From the NCBI GenBank assembly GCA_026015225.1, contig JAOZGV010000165.1:1-6901 (forward strand): a stretch of 6,901 bases of DNA, read 5' to 3'. The notes beneath the pieces were generated by a model. It saw nothing but the letters and a program-made list of their open reading frames with translations. It was not told the DNA's origin and ran no database searches. Within the stretch, counting starts at the first letter, position 1, and each line of letters opens with the position of its first letter. Source of the DNA: Candidatus Bathyarchaeota archaeon. GTDB taxonomy: Archaea; Thermoproteota; Bathyarchaeia; 40CM-2-53-6; RBG-13-38-9. A program made the position numbers and the translations under genes. Positions 5,540 through 6,901 of this stretch are shown here, one piece after another.

Positions 5540-5716
5540 ATGGTAGATTGCAAATGCCCTGAATGTGACGGAGATGTTGATATCCCAGATGATGCTCTGG
5601 ATGGAGAGATAGTAAGTTGCCCTGATTGCGGAGAAGAGTTTGAAATAAGTTTTAATGAAAAAAAAGAACTAAGTTTAAAGAAAGCTGAAGTTGTTGCTGA
5701 AGATTGGGGAGAGTAA
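5540..5716 (+). CDS. lysW: Amino-group carrier protein LysW
   Basis: LysW is a small acidic protein whose C-terminal glutamate is covalently joined to the amino group of alpha-aminoadipate (and in some archaea glutamate). It protects the intermediate and carries it through lysine or ornithine synthesis. The product has 58 residues. A zinc-binding fold is indicated by C-K-C-P-E-C (C4, C6, C9) and S-C-P-D-C-G (C27, C30). The diagnostic C-terminus E-D-W-G-E is at 54-58, with E58 the attachment residue. ATG 5540 gives the normal length and M-V-D-C-x-C-P-E-C start; an in-frame TTG at 5519 would add seven unconserved residues. The gene lies 9 nt before lysX, forming an operon of carrier and its ligase. 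The extra cysteine at C4 is a small oddity. Confidence 0.95.
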   Translation: MVDCKCPECDGDVDIPDDALDGEIVSCPDCGEEFEISFNEKKELSLKKAEVVAEDWGE

Positions 5717-5725
5717 TAAAAAGCA

Positions 5726-6586
5726 TTGCAAAGATCTTTATCAATACTATATGACAGGGTCAGATGGGAAGAAAAGACATTACTCGAGAAGGCTAAAGAA
5801 AAAAGAATAAATGTGAAGCTCATAGACGCAAAATCATTTCCAATTAACTTGACAAATGTAAATAGCTTTGAAGATTTTGGGGATTACGTTATTCAGAGGT
5901 GCGTAGGATATTTCAGAGGTTTACATTTAACAGCGATCTTAGAAGCAAAGAATTTATCTGTAGTTAATTCATTTCAAACTTCGTTAATTTGCGGAAATAA
6001 ACTTCTTACAACTTTACATCTGGCTAAAGCTAATATTCCTACACCAAAGACTTACGCAGCTTTCAGTACTGAATCAGCTTTAGATGCATTATCCGAGATT
6101 GGTTATCCTGCCATATCAAAACCAATAATCGGTAGTTGGGGCAGATTGATATCATTAATAAGAGATAGAAACGGTGCAGAGACGGTCCTTGAACATAGAG
6201 AGATGATGAATAATTCTCTTTTAAAGATATATTATATTCAAGAAATGGTTAGACGACCTCCAAGAGATATTCGCATTATAGTCATGGATGAGAATGTTGT
6301 GACTGCGATATATAGAAGCAGTTCCTCAAATAGCTGGAGGACAAATGTTGCACTCGGAGCAAAGGTTTCTCCTTGCAGAGTCAATGATGAAATAAGAGAT
6401 TTGGCCATTAGGGCATCAAATGCTGTGGGCGGGGGAATACTTGCAGTGGATGCTATGGAAAGCAAGGAAGGTATTCTTGTACATGAGATAAATTCTACCA
6501 TAGAATTTAAAGGCGCATCAAGTGCTTCAAAAGTCGATATTGCTGAAGAAATATTGGATTATGTTTTACAGAAATTAAAGAGATAA
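5726..6586 (+). CDS. lysX: LysW ligase LysX (ATP-grasp, RimK-like); ArgX activity possible
   Basis: This ATP-dependent ligase attaches alpha-aminoadipate (LysX), or glutamate in the related ArgX, to the C-terminal glutamate of LysW. It has 286 residues, the usual length. The N-terminal S-I-L-Y-D-R-V-R-W-E-E-K (6-17) is highly typical. The ATP-grasp features are C-G-N-K-L-L-T with K92, S-K-P-x-x-G-S-W-G-R at 131-140, R-D-I-R-I at 180-184, a substrate region N-S-W-R-T-N-V-A-L-G-A at 202-212, and the metal-binding H-E-I-N-S-T-I-E-F-K at 253-262. The start is TTG 5726; an in-frame TAA three codons upstream excludes a longer form. No lysY/lysZ homologue follows directly, so the remaining pathway genes must be elsewhere. 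Substrate choice cannot be settled here, because one enzyme or carrier may serve both pathways. Confidence 0.93.
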   Translation: MQRSLSILYDRVRWEEKTLLEKAKEKRINVKLIDAKSFPINLTNVNSFEDFGDYVIQRCVGYFRGLHLTAILEAKNLSVVNSFQTSLICGNKLLTTLHLAKANIPTPKTYAAFSTESALDALSEIGYPAISKPIIGSWGRLISLIRDRNGAETVLEHREMMNNSLLKIYYIQEMVRRPPRDIRIIVMDENVVTAIYRSSSSNSWRTNVALGAKVSPCRVNDEIRDLAIRASNAVGGGILAVDAMESKEGILVHEINSTIEFKGASSASKVDIAEEILDYVLQKLKR

Positions 6587-6651
6587 TTAATATCTGAGAT
6601 GAAAGCAATCAGGAATTATTATCCACTCATTATTAGAATCAATTTAAGTGC

Positions 6652-6658
6652 TTTTTTT
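6652..6658 (+). terminator. Candidate T-run terminator after lysX
   Basis: A run of seven T, followed by further T-rich sequence to about 6664, lies 66 nt past the lysX stop. Short T-runs are the usual archaeal termination signal. No clear stem precedes it. Confidence 0.35.
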
Positions 6659-6692
6659 AATTTCTTGAATACTCAAATCATTTTCCGTGAAC

Positions 6693-6702
6693 GTTATATA
6701 TT
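6693..6702 (+). promoter_or_regulatory. Candidate TATA box of the zinc-ribbon gene
   Basis: GTTATATATT is centred about 38 nt before the TTG at 6736. Transcription would start near 6725 and give a leader of about 10 nt. Together with the T-run after lysX, this suggests the gene is a separate transcription unit. Confidence 0.45.
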
Positions 6703-6735
6703 AACTATAAGTATCATTTTATTAGTGAATTGTAA

Positions 6736-6901
6736 TTGAGCTATGCATATATTGAAGAACGTTGTAGAAAATGCGGTGGACAACAAATGAGTTCTCCATA
6801 TCCAGGCTATGGATATTGCCCTAGATGCGGAACTTACGAGGCTACTCAATCTCCTTGGGCAGGACAAAGATTTGGAAATACTTGGATTAGTGAAAGATGT
6901 C
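6736..6901 (+). CDS. Unrecognised small zinc-ribbon protein (N-terminal part; runs off the right edge)
   Basis: I do not recognise this gene. The frame is open from TTG 6736 to the window end (55 codons), with TAA immediately upstream of the TTG. It encodes C-R-K-C-G at residues 10-14 and C-P-R-C-G at 28-32, a C-x2-C / C-x2-C spacing typical of a rubredoxin-like zinc ribbon, with a further cysteine at 55 that may start a second metal site. Between them lies a Pro/Gly/Tyr-rich turn (P-Y-P-G-Y-G-Y). An in-frame ATG at 6787 would remove the first cysteine pair, so TTG is preferred. It has its own TATA-like element and is probably not part of lysWX. Role unknown; such ribbons may bind nucleic acid or protein partners. 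Confidence 0.7.
   Translation, partial: MSYAYIEERCRKCGGQQMSSPYPGYGYCPRCGTYEATQSPWAGQRFGNTWISERC

Noticed and set aside
5509..5823. Minus-strand open frame across lysW and the start of lysX.
   Set aside because: It is antisense to two well-supported genes, its serine/phenylalanine-rich translation is typical of a shadow frame, and it has no promoter.
6590..6610. Possible box C/D guide RNA suggested by CTGA and GATGA-like words after lysX.
   Set aside because: The boxes are not in proper C...D order or spacing and there is no terminal stem.
1..6901. tRNA genes, CRISPR arrays, insertion sequences or attachment sites.
   Set aside because: No cloverleaf-like segment, regularly spaced repeat array, transposase motif or terminal inverted repeat pair was seen; intergenic regions are short and explained by promoters.

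Overview
This is an AT-rich archaeal window. The minus-strand order L7Ae, S28e, L24e, Ndk, aIF5B is a classic archaeal information-processing cluster. With an M48/HtpX protease, an argininosuccinate synthase, an Lrp-type regulator and the LysW/LysX amino-group-carrier pair, plus TATA-box spacings that imply leaderless or short-leader mRNAs and many TTG starts, the best guess is a Nitrososphaerota (Thaumarchaeota)-like lineage or close relative. This placement rests on gene content only.

Layout. Minus strand, 1-1071: the N-terminal part of aIF5B, running off the left edge. Minus strand, 1211-2466: rpl7ae, rps28e, rpl24e and ndk, tightly packed. Positions 2467-2610 form a divergent promoter region. 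Plus strand, 2611-3588: htpX. Minus strand, 3610-4824: argG, convergent with htpX. Positions 4825-4907 form a second divergent control region, followed on the plus strand by an Lrp/AsnC regulator, then lysW and lysX, and at the right edge the start of an unrecognised zinc-ribbon gene. No tRNA, rRNA, CRISPR array or mobile element is visible, and no gene-free stretch exceeds about 155 bases.

Main result: the aIF5B gene cannot be read in one frame. Thirteen codons (ending V-L-G-H) are followed by 37 nt containing in-frame stops and shifting the frame. The protein then resumes exactly at V-D-H-G-K-T. The 37-nt insert folds with its flanks into a textbook archaeal bulge-helix-bulge: a 7-bp inner helix, a 3-nt bulge, a 4-bp central helix, a 3-nt bulge and an outer helix. 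The predicted cuts restore GHVDHGKT precisely. This is strong evidence for a spliced pre-mRNA intron in the P-loop of an essential translation factor. Known archaeal protein-gene introns are rare, and cbf5 is the well-known case.

The right half looks like an amino-acid biosynthesis neighbourhood: argG makes argininosuccinate, LysW carries the growing lysine (or ornithine) intermediate, LysX loads it, and the Lrp-type protein is a natural candidate regulator. Two palindromes, one between argG and the regulator and one upstream of lysW, are candidate operators.
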